DNA of 64,000 nucleotides from Myxococcales bacterium (GTDB lineage Bacteria; Myxococcota_A; Bradymonadia; UBA7976; UBA1532). The notes under the pieces are model-generated. The model worked only from the letters and a program-made list of their open reading frames with translations, was not told where the DNA came from and searched no databases. Of the stretch, positions 38,656 through 46,880 are shown piece after piece; the first letter of the stretch is position 1; each line of letters begins with the position of its first letter. The DNA lies in the NCBI GenBank assembly GCA_020633435.1, contig JACKDP010000002.1, positions 510,001 through 574,000 on the forward strand, read 5' to 3'. Both the position numbers and the translations under genes were made by a program.

Positions 38656-39722
38656 CGTCTCAACCACTTGCGCGGATCTTCGGCGCGCCCCTCGACGCGG
38701 ACCTCGAAGTAGAGCTGGGGGCCGACGAGGGAGCCGGTGTCGCCGACGGGGCCCAGGATCTCGCCCTGGGCGACGACGGCCTCGGCCGCGCAGCGGATGT
38801 CGGCGAGGTGGGCGTAGAGCGTGTGGTAGCCCTCGCCGTGGTCGAGGATGACCAGGTTGCCGAAGCCCTGGTACCAGCCGGCGAAGGCCACGCGCCCGGA
38901 GTAGACGGCCCGGACGGGGACGCCGGCGGCGGCCTCGATGCGCACGCCGCTGGAGAAGACGCGGGTGCCGCCGGCCTCGGCGTCGACGCGCTCGCCGAAG
39001 GGGCCGACGATGGGGCCGGGCACGGGGAAGGGCAGGCGGCCGTACTCCTCGGCGAAGTGGCCCTCCAGGCCGGGGCCGGGGCGGGCGTCGCGGGCGAGGA
39101 GCGCGGCGACGTCGGCGCGGCGGTCGAGCTGGCCGGCCATGAGGCGGCGCATGAGGCGGCGCTCGCCGCGCAGGCGCTGCAGCAGCTCGGTGCGCACGGC
39201 GCGGTCGGCCTCCAGGGTGGCGCGGCGGCGCTCCAGGTCGTCGCTGACGCGGCGGGTGGTGGCGACGGCCTGCTCGCGCTCGGTGCGCAGCAGCCCCAGC
39301 ATGGCGCGGTCGGCCTTCATGGCCGAGAGCAGGGCGACGTCGGCGCCCAGGATGCGCTCGAGGTAGTGGCGGTGGCGGACGAGCTCGTCGGGGGAGGTGG
39401 CCGAGAGCAGGACCTGCAGCCAGGCCGTCGAGGCCAGGTGGTCGCGGGCGCGCAGGCGGCGGACGAGCCGGGCGCGCTGGGTGTTGGCGCGCAGGTGGAT
39501 GACCTCGAGCTGGGCGTCGAGCTCGCCCATGCGGGCCTGGGCGGCCTCGAGGGCGGTGCCCTGGTCGGCCTGCTCCCGGGTGAGCCGGGCGATCTGGCGG
39601 TCCAGATCGTCGAGGCGGACCAGCAGGCCGTCCTCCTCGGCCAGCAGGGCCTGGACGCGCACGCCGGGATCCTCCGGGGGCAGGCCTTGCAGCAGGCCGG
39701 CCAGGAGGAGCAGCGCGATCAC
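38652..39722 (-). CDS. envC: EnvC-like murein hydrolase activator (degenerate LytM/M23 domain)
   Basis: 356 residues from GTG 39722, overlapping the ftsX stop (GTGA). A short signal peptide precedes long coiled-coil segments (about 20-200, e.g. LDDLDRQIARLTREQADQGT), the FtsX-interacting type of helix pair. The C-terminal LytM domain spans about 235-350 (GPIVGPFGERVD, FSSGVRIEAAAGVPVRAVYSG, GYHTLYAHLADI, YFEVRVEG). The zinc ligands of active LytM enzymes are replaced: the His and Asp of HxG(I/V)D become Ser and Arg, and the last HxH is QLYF. It should therefore activate amidases and not cut peptidoglycan itself, as in EnvC. It is encoded directly after ftsEX. Confidence 0.9.
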   Translation of the reverse strand: MIALLLLAGLLQGLPPEDPGVRVQALLAEEDGLLVRLDDLDRQIARLTREQADQGTALEAAQARMGELDAQLEVIHLRANTQRARLVRRLRARDHLASTAWLQVLLSATSPDELVRHRHYLERILGADVALLSAMKADRAMLGLLRTEREQAVATTRRVSDDLERRRATLEADRAVRTELLQRLRGERRLMRRLMAGQLDRRADVAALLARDARPGPGLEGHFAEEYGRLPFPVPGPIVGPFGERVDAEAGGTRVFSSGVRIEAAAGVPVRAVYSGRVAFAGWYQGFGNLVILDHGEGYHTLYAHLADIRCAAEAVVAQGEILGPVGDTGSLVGPQLYFEVRVEGRAEDPRKWLRR

Positions 39723-40630
39723 GCGTGGCCCCGCAGGAAGCGGCCCGAGGCCAGGTGCCCGGCGAGCACGCCCACCGTCGCGGCCCCGGCGACGAGGCCG
39801 ACGACGGCCCAGCCCGACAGGAAGTCGAGGGGGAACTCGATCTGGCCGAAGCGCACGACGGGCTCGCCCTTCAGGGCGATTGAGTAAAGAATTCGCAGGC
39901 CTGCGAGGGAGGCGATGGCGCCGGTGCCCCCCTGGAAGGCCCCCTCCAGGTACACCGGCGCGCGGATGAAGGCGTCGGTGGCGCCCACGAGCTGCATGAT
40001 GGCCAGCTCTTCCTGGCGCGCGTAGAGCGTCAGGCGGACGGTGTTCGAGATGATGAAGATGACGGCGAAGGCCACGAGCGCGGCGAGGATGCCGCCGGCC
40101 AGCTCCAGGAAGCCCTGCAGATCGCGGAAGCGGGCGACGAGGTCCTGGCCGTGGTCGAGCTTCTCCACGGCGCCGAGGCCGGGCAGGGTGCCGAGGCGGG
40201 CGGCCAGGGCGTTCATGGCCTCGGGGCCGCGGGCGCCCGGGTGCAGGCGCAGCGTCAGCGAGGCGGGCACGAGGGCCGGATCCACGCCGTCGAGGAGGGC
40301 GGCGTCGTGGCCGAGGGCCTTGCGGAACGAGGCCAGGGCTTCGGCGCGGGTCAGGGTGCCGACGGACTCGACCTCGGGCCAGCGGGCGGCCTCCTGGGCG
40401 GCGAGGGCCAGCTGGCTGGGGCCGGCGTCCTCGGAGAGGAAGGCCACGAGGCGCGCCTCGGCCGCCCAGCGATCGGCCATCTGGTCCAGGTTCTTGAGGA
40501 GCAGCAGGAACGCGCCGAGCACGAGCATGGCGATGGCGATGGTGCTGATGGCCACCGTCTGCACCATGAGCGACTGGCGCAGGGACTGGGCGGTGCGCCG
40601 CACGAAGTAGGCGAGGCGGGCCAGCGTCAC
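39719..40630 (-). CDS. ftsX: Cell division ABC transporter permease FtsX
   Basis: 303 residues from GTG 40630 overlapping the ftsE stop as GTGA. The topology is typical: an N-terminal cytoplasmic stretch, a first transmembrane helix (VAISTIAIAMLVLGAFLLLL), a periplasmic domain of about 130 residues (EARLVAFLSEDAG to LEKLDHGQDLV-like), and three more helices near 175-300 (ALVAFAVIFIISNTVRLTLY; GAIASLAGLRILY; WAVVGLVAGAATVGVLAG). The motif RQEELAIMQLVGATDAFIRAP is the conserved coupling region. With FtsE it forms the complex that controls amidase activators such as the EnvC-like protein encoded next. Confidence 0.95.
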   Translation of the reverse strand: MTLARLAYFVRRTAQSLRQSLMVQTVAISTIAIAMLVLGAFLLLLKNLDQMADRWAAEARLVAFLSEDAGPSQLALAAQEAARWPEVESVGTLTRAEALASFRKALGHDAALLDGVDPALVPASLTLRLHPGARGPEAMNALAARLGTLPGLGAVEKLDHGQDLVARFRDLQGFLELAGGILAALVAFAVIFIISNTVRLTLYARQEELAIMQLVGATDAFIRAPVYLEGAFQGGTGAIASLAGLRILYSIALKGEPVVRFGQIEFPLDFLSGWAVVGLVAGAATVGVLAGHLASGRFLRGHA

Positions 40631-41337
40631 CGGGAGTCCTCCACCAGGCGGCCGCCCTCCAGGGTGAGGGTGCGCTGGCGGTAGCGCCGCAGGATGGCCT
40701 CGTCGTGGGTGGCCAGCACCACGGTCGTGCCGCGGATGTTGGTGTCCAGGAAGAGGTTGAGGATGTCGATGGTGAGGGCCGGATCCAGGTTCCCGGTCGG
40801 CTCGTCGGCCAGCAGGATGGCGGGCTCGATGACCAGGGCGCGGGCGATGGCGACGCGCTGCTGCTCGCCCCCGGAGAGGCGGCCGGGCAGCAGGTGCAGC
40901 TTGGTGCCCAGGCCGACCTGGTGCAGCACGCGCGTCACGCGGCGGCGGATCTCGGCGCGGGGGAGGCCCAGCACCTCCAGGGCGAAGGCCACGTTGTCGA
41001 AGACGGGGCGCCGGTACAGCAGCTTGAAGTCCTGGAAGACCACGCCGATGTTGCGCCGCAGGTAGGGCACGCTGGCGCGCCGCATGCGGTGGACGGACAC
41101 GTCGGAGACGACGATCTGGCCGCTCGTGGGGGGCTCGGCGCAGACGAGGAGCTTGAGCAGGGTGCTCTTGCCGGCGCCGGACGGGCCCGCGAGCAGGACG
41201 AACTCGCCCTTGTCGATGCGCAGGGACACGTCGTCCAGCGCCCGGTGCTCCTGGGCGTAGACCTTCGAGACGTGGAAGAGCTGGATGATGGGCTCCGCGG
41301 TGCGGAGGCGTGCCGGCTCGGAGAGGGGGGTCGTCAT
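40627..41337 (-). CDS. ftsE: Cell division ATP-binding protein FtsE
   Basis: 236 residues from ATG 41337. Walker A GPSGAGKST, the Q loop NIGVVFQDFKLL, the signature LSGGEQQRVAIARAL and Walker B ILLADEPTGNLD are all intact, as are the H-loop ATHDE and the FtsE-typical FDNVAFALEVLGLPR. The N terminus is slightly longer than E. coli FtsE (LSEPARLRTAEPIIQL). ATP hydrolysis drives FtsX conformational change at the division site. It lies 17 bp after the gene at 41355-41975 and overlaps ftsX by 4 nt. Confidence 0.96.
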   Translation of the reverse strand: MTTPLSEPARLRTAEPIIQLFHVSKVYAQEHRALDDVSLRIDKGEFVLLAGPSGAGKSTLLKLLVCAEPPTSGQIVVSDVSVHRMRRASVPYLRRNIGVVFQDFKLLYRRPVFDNVAFALEVLGLPRAEIRRRVTRVLHQVGLGTKLHLLPGRLSGGEQQRVAIARALVIEPAILLADEPTGNLDPALTIDILNLFLDTNIRGTTVVLATHDEAILRRYRQRTLTLEGGRLVEDSR

Positions 41338-41354
41338 GGGCTCTGCCGGGGGCC

Positions 41355-41975
41355 TCAGCCCTCGTCCGGGTCCTCGAGCAGGTAGGCCAGCAGCACGTCG
41401 GGCAGGCGGTGCCCGCCCGTGAGATCCGTGGGGAAGGGCAGGCGCGGCACCGTCGCCATGGAGGCGTGGGCGGCGGCCTCGGCCACCAGCTCGGCGCTCG
41501 GCAGGGGCTCGGTGCGGTCGCGGGTGGGGATGGGCGGCGGGCCCCCCGAGGTGCGGCGCGGCGGCGCGGCCAGCGGCCCGTCGTGCGTCGACGCGGCGGG
41601 CGGCGGGGCCTCCAGAATGACGGTGCCCCGCCCGGCGCTGATGATGCCCATGCCGGGCGTGCGGCCGGCCAGGGGGATGGCCCCCTCGGGCTTGCGGCTG
41701 CTGGTGTTGGTGGGGCGGCGGGCCAGGTCGTCGTAGCGGCCGTCGAGCAGGGCGCGGTACATGGCGCGGTGCTGGGCCCGCATCAGGTCGCGGACGTGGC
41801 CCTCCACGTCGTCGCGCCCCACGGCGTCCTGGTAGCTCTGCTTCTCGGACCCGAGGATGGTGCCGCCGAGGAACACATGGGTGATCAGGACGGGGTTCTC
41901 GAACCCCGAGTCCTCCGTCTGGATGTGGAACGTCTTGCCCTTGTAGCGGACGTCCGTGTTCAGTCCCGGAATCAT
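41355..41975 (-). CDS. Conserved-looking protein of unknown function between murI and ftsE
   Basis: 206 residues from ATG 41975, which overlaps the murI stop (ATGA); the longer open frame upstream is antisense-like shadow of murI. The N-terminal 75 residues (MIPGLNTDVRYKGKTFHIQT, GFENPVLITHVFLGGTIL, EGHVRDLMRAQHRAMYRALL) look like a compact folded domain. The remainder is Pro/Ala-rich with a PPRRTSGGPPPIPTRDRTEP stretch and probably unstructured. No signal peptide or membrane helix, so it is probably cytoplasmic. I do not recognise the family; being embedded in the envelope operon suggests a role linked to cell division or wall synthesis (inference). Confidence 0.8.
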   Translation of the reverse strand: MIPGLNTDVRYKGKTFHIQTEDSGFENPVLITHVFLGGTILGSEKQSYQDAVGRDDVEGHVRDLMRAQHRAMYRALLDGRYDDLARRPTNTSSRKPEGAIPLAGRTPGMGIISAGRGTVILEAPPPAASTHDGPLAAPPRRTSGGPPPIPTRDRTEPLPSAELVAEAAAHASMATVPRLPFPTDLTGGHRLPDVLLAYLLEDPDEG

Positions 41976-42823
41976 CCCGTCCCCGTCGCCCCGACCCCGC
42001 GGTCGGTGACGTCTACATGCTCGAAGGTCGGCGCGTCGCCTCCCCCCCAGAACTGCGCGGCGGCCGCCCCGATGCGATCGGGCGCGTCCGTCACGACGAA
42101 GCGGCGCCGCCCCTCGGCGGTCACCGGCGCGCCGCGACCCCACTCCCCCAGGAGGGTCGCGACCTGGTCGGCCACCGCCGTCGCCGAGTCGACGATGGTG
42201 ACCTCTCGCCCCAGCACCTCGGCGGCCGCCTCGGCGATGACCCCCCGGATGATCGGGTAGTGGGTGCAGCCGAGGATGATGGTGTCGACCTCGGTGCCGG
42301 CCAGACCCGCAAGATACTCCCGAGCCACCATGCGCGTCACCGTGTGATTGTTCCACCCTTCTTCAACGAGGGGCACGAACAGCGGACACGCGAGGGCGTG
42401 CACGGGGCGGCCGGGGTCGAGCTCGTGGATGGCGTGCTCGTAGGCCAGGGAGCGGACGGTGACCTGGGTGCCCAGCACGGCGATGGGGCCGCCGGCGGAC
42501 GCGTCGAGGGCCGCGCGGGCCCCCGGGCGGATGACGCCGACCACCGGGATGCCCGAGCCGTCGGCCAGCCCGCCGAGGCCCTGGGCCGAGACGGTGTTGC
42601 AGGCGACGACCAGCAGCTTGATGCCCGCGTCGGCCAGAAACGCAGCGTTGTTGCGGGCATAGCGCACGACGGTGGCGGGGGAGCGGGTGCCGTAGGGCAC
42701 GCGGGCCGTGTCGCCCAGGTAGATCATGCCCTCATGGGGGAGGCGCTGGGCGATGGCGCTGGCCACCGTGAGCCCTCCGAGGCCGGAGTCGAAGACGCCG
42801 ATGGGGGCGGTGGGGTCGAACAC
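41972..42823 (-). CDS. murI: Glutamate racemase
   Basis: 283 residues from ATG 42823. It has the family motifs GVFDSGLGGLTV, YLGDTARVPYG, VACNTVSAQG (first catalytic Cys), and DTIILGCTHYPII (second catalytic Cys). It converts L-glutamate to D-glutamate for peptidoglycan stem peptides in the cytosol. It is the first gene of the minus-strand operon that goes on to ftsEX and envelope hydrolase control, linking precursor supply to wall remodelling. The C-terminal RFVVTDAPDRIGAAAAQFWG block is a normal family ending. Confidence 0.97.
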   Translation of the reverse strand: MFDPTAPIGVFDSGLGGLTVASAIAQRLPHEGMIYLGDTARVPYGTRSPATVVRYARNNAAFLADAGIKLLVVACNTVSAQGLGGLADGSGIPVVGVIRPGARAALDASAGGPIAVLGTQVTVRSLAYEHAIHELDPGRPVHALACPLFVPLVEEGWNNHTVTRMVAREYLAGLAGTEVDTIILGCTHYPIIRGVIAEAAAEVLGREVTIVDSATAVADQVATLLGEWGRGAPVTAEGRRRFVVTDAPDRIGAAAAQFWGGGDAPTFEHVDVTDRGVGATGTG

Positions 42824-42863
42824 GGCGGGCTCCTGGCCACCCGGCCCGGCGGCGGGGGGCAGG

Positions 42864-45140
42864 CTAGCGGCAGACGCTGGTGCGGTAGGTGGCCTCGTGC
42901 TGCTCGCCGCCGACGCCCAGGTAGCGGACGACCACCTCGATGGGGGTGACGTTCGCCTGCATCAGGTTCAGGGGCGCCGAGTCCACCATCACCACCTCCA
43001 TCGGCTGCCCGAGGGGGCGCTCCGACGCCTGGAAGCAGTAGCGCCCCGAGAGCGCGCCCGCCGACTGGCCCTGGGCCAGCAGCCCCGGGTTCGGGCGGAC
43101 CTCGAAGCTGCCCTCGCCGCGGCCGCCGAGGCAGTTGCCGTTGATGTCGAAGAAGCGCCCGGTGATCTCGACCTGCCCGCCGGCGCCCGGATCCAGGTAG
43201 AAGCCCGACGGGGGGCAGAGCTCGTTGAAGGCCACGTTCTGGCTGCAGCCCTGGCCGCAGCGGAACTCGATGACCGGCACGTTGCGATCGGGGGCGACGT
43301 TGTCGTTGCAGTCGTCCAGGCCCAGATCCTCGCCCGTCACGGGGTGGTTGCAGCCGCAGTCGGGCAGGCCCAGGTACTCGCCGTTGAAGGGGCCCCAGCA
43401 GGAGAACAGCTCCCCCGTCCACAGCACGGTGGTGGAGTCCCAGATCTCCGTCGAGGTGTCCCAGCGGTCGTTGATGTCGTCCCAGACGTTGTTGTTGTTG
43501 GCGTCGCGGTACTCCTCGCCCTCATCCCAGGTGCCGTTGTCGTTGGCGTCGATGAAGGGCTCGGGCAGATCCATGCCGGGCTCCAGGAAGTCGCCGGCGT
43601 TCGGATCGAAGATCTTGTCGCCGTCCACATCGGCGAAGTCTTCCTCGCCGCGGGCCACGGCCACCATGCGCACCAGGCCGTCGCGGGGGTTGAAGCCCCG
43701 GCGCGCGAAGCCGGCGGCCTGCTCGTAGGGCAGGGCGTCGACGTCCTTGGGGGCCGGGCGGCCGACGCGCAGGTGGGTGACGGCGCGGCCGTCGTCGTCC
43801 ACCGCGGCGTTCTCGTTGACGGTGCCCGCCTCGGTCAAGAAGAAGACCTGGGTGCCCTGGCTGATGCGGCCATTGACCCGGTCGGCGAGCTGCAGGGTGC
43901 ACTCGGTGCCCGGCTCGTTGGCCAGCAGCCAGTTGGAGCCCTCGCGCACCGTGAAGGCCGGGATGATGCGGTCCTCGCAGACGAACTGGATGCCGCGGCC
44001 GCTGGGGATGCCGGCGATGATGGTCACGGTGGAGCTGCGATCCTGCTCGCACTGCTCGGCGCGGTCGACGTTGGAGAGGTTGCGGCCGCAGTACGCCTCG
44101 AAGATGCAGTCGTAGTCGTTGGCCGCGCAGCCGCGCAGGTCGCCCGCGTCGGGGCGCAGGGCCACGGCGCGCACGCCCGCCAGGCCCGGGGTGCCGCCGG
44201 CCACGAGGCGCACGCTGGCCACGCCGTCGGCGTTGGTGCGCACGACGACGCCGCCGTTGTTGGTGGCCAGGGCCGCCGCCCCCGCCGAGATGGTCACGCC
44301 GGGCTGGGTGATCTCGTCGAGGATGAACTTCACCAGCACGCCCTCGAGGGGCTGCTGCAGCTCGCTGACCTTGAAGTCGAGGCCCACGTTGTCCTGGCGG
44401 CCCAGGCCCGAGTTGCGGATGCCGATGATCAGGTCGTTGGGGTCCATCGCGGGGATGGAGCGGATGCTCCACAGGGCCGGCGGGGTGTCACCGTCGGCCT
44501 CGCCCATGTCGGCGGGGGCGCCGCCGTCATCGGGCACGCCCATGTCGCTGGGGCCCGCGTCGGGGGGCGGCGGGTTGCCGCAGATGTCCTCGTAGGCGCT
44601 GGCCGACACGCACTGCACCCGCAGCTCGCCGGCGGACGGCGTGCCGACCTCGCCCGTGAAGCCGCTGGGGGAGGTGTAGTTGGCGATGCGGCCCGTGAGG
44701 GTGACCACGCCGGGGAAGAGGCAGAAGACCCGGTCCACCGCGTCGCCGCCCACGAAGCGCACGCCGGCGCTCTGGTTGGCGGACTGGACGGCCTCCAGGA
44801 TGCCCATCTGCTGGCGCGCCTGCTCGAACGAGGAGCTGAAGACCACCACCTGGGGCGTCCCGTCGTCGGCCGGGATCTGGGTCAGGCTGACCTCCGTCCC
44901 GTTGGCGATCTCCATGCTGGAGACCCCCGGGTCGTTGCCCCGGACGGTGACGGCGAGGGAGCGGAAGTTGCCGCTCGTGATCTCGTCCCGGGTGGCGACC
45001 GGCAGGATGATGCGGCCGCACTGGGTGGTGCCCCCCAGCCGCAGGGTCGGCTGGCCGGTGCCGCCACCCTCCTCGCCGTCATCGCAACCGAGGCACATGA
45101 GCAGGGCGCAGAACCCCGTGATGAACCGACGCGTCCTCAA
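42864..45140 (-). CDS. Large lipoprotein with Ig-like (Big-type) repeats
   Basis: 758 residues; signal FITGFCALLMCLGC with a lipobox, then Asp/Glu/Gly-rich linker. Several beta-sandwich-like segments resemble bacterial Ig-like adhesion domains (LEGVLVKFILDEITQPGVTI; ALATNNGGVVVRTNADGVAS; ADRVNGRISQGTQVFFLTE, NENAAVDDDGRAVTHLRVG). A calcium-loop-like Asp/Asn-rich stretch lies at about residues 490-560 (VDGDKIFDPNAGDFLEP; DANDNGTWDEGEEYRDANNN). The C-terminal quarter has several Cys (CGCNHPVTG, FRCGQGCSQN). It is probably attached to the outer membrane and exposed. There is no enzyme motif. It is divergent from the FadL-like gene across about 205 bp. Confidence 0.78.
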   Translation of the reverse strand: MRTRRFITGFCALLMCLGCDDGEEGGGTGQPTLRLGGTTQCGRIILPVATRDEITSGNFRSLAVTVRGNDPGVSSMEIANGTEVSLTQIPADDGTPQVVVFSSSFEQARQQMGILEAVQSANQSAGVRFVGGDAVDRVFCLFPGVVTLTGRIANYTSPSGFTGEVGTPSAGELRVQCVSASAYEDICGNPPPPDAGPSDMGVPDDGGAPADMGEADGDTPPALWSIRSIPAMDPNDLIIGIRNSGLGRQDNVGLDFKVSELQQPLEGVLVKFILDEITQPGVTISAGAAALATNNGGVVVRTNADGVASVRLVAGGTPGLAGVRAVALRPDAGDLRGCAANDYDCIFEAYCGRNLSNVDRAEQCEQDRSSTVTIIAGIPSGRGIQFVCEDRIIPAFTVREGSNWLLANEPGTECTLQLADRVNGRISQGTQVFFLTEAGTVNENAAVDDDGRAVTHLRVGRPAPKDVDALPYEQAAGFARRGFNPRDGLVRMVAVARGEEDFADVDGDKIFDPNAGDFLEPGMDLPEPFIDANDNGTWDEGEEYRDANNNNVWDDINDRWDTSTEIWDSTTVLWTGELFSCWGPFNGEYLGLPDCGCNHPVTGEDLGLDDCNDNVAPDRNVPVIEFRCGQGCSQNVAFNELCPPSGFYLDPGAGGQVEITGRFFDINGNCLGGRGEGSFEVRPNPGLLAQGQSAGALSGRYCFQASERPLGQPMEVVMVDSAPLNLMQANVTPIEVVVRYLGVGGEQHEATYRTSVCR

Positions 45141-45345
45141 TTCAGCCTCCAGACCCGGGCAGGGTGCTTTCGTCTCAGGCTACAAACGGCCGACGAGGAG
45201 TGTCAACCAACCCGCGCGCGCAGGCCGCTCCGATGTCGGTTCAAGTAAGTGTTCGAGAATATAGCGCTTTCCGCGGCAACACCCCAAATGGCCTGTCGGG
45301 GCGCCGTCGATGCTATCTTGCGGCCTTCACCGCTGGGAGAAGTCC

Positions 45346-46818
45346 ATGCGCCTGCAGGTCGCCTCGTTGTTGCTGGCCGCCGCCCCCACGACCGCCCTCG
45401 CCGGTGGCTTCGAGTCGGAGTACCCCGACAACAACGCCCGCGTGCTGGGCCGGGCGGGCGCCTTCGTCGCGCGGGCCGACGACCCCTCCGCCATCCAGTA
45501 CAACCCGGCCGGCCTGGCCCGGCTGCACGGGCTGAACCTCCTGCTGTCGGTGAACCTGGTCAACGTCTCCCAGGCCTTCACCCCCGACGACGACGTGCGC
45601 GCCCGGCGCGTGCGCAGCTTCGGCGAGGCCGAGCAGTCGGTGGACCTCATCGCGGCCCCCATGCTGGCCCTGCACTTCGACCTGGAGGCCCTGCCCGCCT
45701 TCGACTTCGCCGTGGGCATCTACGGTCCCTCGGGCACCACCCACCGCAAGTTCCCGGGCCAGTGGACCATCGAGGGGGTCACCGACAGCCGCGGCCAGGA
45801 CGCCCGCGATGACCTGCGCGGCGTGCAGTCCAGCGCCCTCGCCCAGAACGGCCTGCTGGCCGAGGCCGAGATGATCCAGGCCTACCCCACCGTGGCGGTG
45901 GCCTGGACGCCCCTCGACGAGCTGCGCATCGGCGTCTCGCTCCAGGCGTCGTTCCTGGACGCGAAGATCAGCAAGTCCATCGGCGGGCCGGCCCCCGGCG
46001 TCGTCACCCTGGACGTGGCCGATCCCTTCACGCCCACGGCCATCCTCGGCGTGCTCTACCAGCCGACGCCCTGGCTCGAGCTGGGGGCCATGTACCGCCC
46101 GTCCTTCGAGAACGTGGCCCGCGGCAAGGCCCGGCTCGACCTGTACCAGGGGCCCTGCCCGCAGGGGGCCTGCCCCACCGACGGCAGCGAGGTGCCGCTG
46201 GGCCCGTACGGCCTGGAGGGGACGGTGCCCTTCGAGCAGGCCGACGGCACGCGCGATGACGACATCACCTTCACCTTCACCAACCCCGACATCCTGCGGG
46301 TGGGCGCCCGCTTCGTGCACCCGCGCTTCGACGTGGAGGTCGACTACATCTGGCAGCGCAACTCCGTGCACGACGGCTTCCTCATCGAGTTCGACGCCGA
46401 GCGGGCCCTGCTGCCGGGCCTCGACGAGCCGGTGCCGGTGCCGACGGTGCTCGACGAGCGCTACTACGACGACACCCACGGCGTGCGCCTGGGCAGCGAT
46501 GTGCGCGTCCTGCCTGAGCTTTTGACGGTGCGGGCCGGCGCCAGCTACGAGACGGGCGCGAGCCCCGACGCCTACACCACCCTCGACTTCCCGGGCCTGG
46601 ATCAGTGGTCCCTGGCGGCGGGGGCCACCGTGCACCTGGGCGCCATCGACATCGACGCCGGCTTCACCTACGTGGGCCTCGTCAGCCGCCAGGTCGACGA
46701 CAGCAAGCTGGGCATCATCGACATCCTGCTCGAGCCCTCGGAGTGGGTCGTGGTGGGCAACGGCGCCTTCAGCGGCCGCTACCTGGTGGGCGGCCTGGGC
46801 GCGACGCTGCACCTGTAG
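45346..46818 (+). CDS. FadL/OmpP1/TodX-type outer membrane transport protein
   Basis: 490 residues from ATG 45346, with GGGAGAAG upstream and a signal peptide ending at TTALAGG. The N terminus contains the FadL hatch motif (GRAGAFVARADDPSAIQYNPAGLA). Repeated amphipathic strands follow (FDFAVGIYGPSG, VAVAWTPLDELRIGVSLQ, LEVDYIWQRNSVHDGF-like, TVRAGASYETGASPDAY), ending in LVGGLGATLHL with a terminal hydrophobic residue as expected for an outer-membrane barrel. Family members import long-chain fatty acids or aromatics. The precise ligand is unknown. Confidence 0.92.
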   Translation: MRLQVASLLLAAAPTTALAGGFESEYPDNNARVLGRAGAFVARADDPSAIQYNPAGLARLHGLNLLLSVNLVNVSQAFTPDDDVRARRVRSFGEAEQSVDLIAAPMLALHFDLEALPAFDFAVGIYGPSGTTHRKFPGQWTIEGVTDSRGQDARDDLRGVQSSALAQNGLLAEAEMIQAYPTVAVAWTPLDELRIGVSLQASFLDAKISKSIGGPAPGVVTLDVADPFTPTAILGVLYQPTPWLELGAMYRPSFENVARGKARLDLYQGPCPQGACPTDGSEVPLGPYGLEGTVPFEQADGTRDDDITFTFTNPDILRVGARFVHPRFDVEVDYIWQRNSVHDGFLIEFDAERALLPGLDEPVPVPTVLDERYYDDTHGVRLGSDVRVLPELLTVRAGASYETGASPDAYTTLDFPGLDQWSLAAGATVHLGAIDIDAGFTYVGLVSRQVDDSKLGIIDILLEPSEWVVVGNGAFSGRYLVGGLGATLHL

Positions 46819-46880
46819 AGACTTGCGCCGGCATCCGGGCTAGGATGCCGGGCAGGACACCAGCGCGGCTGCGAGACGGC

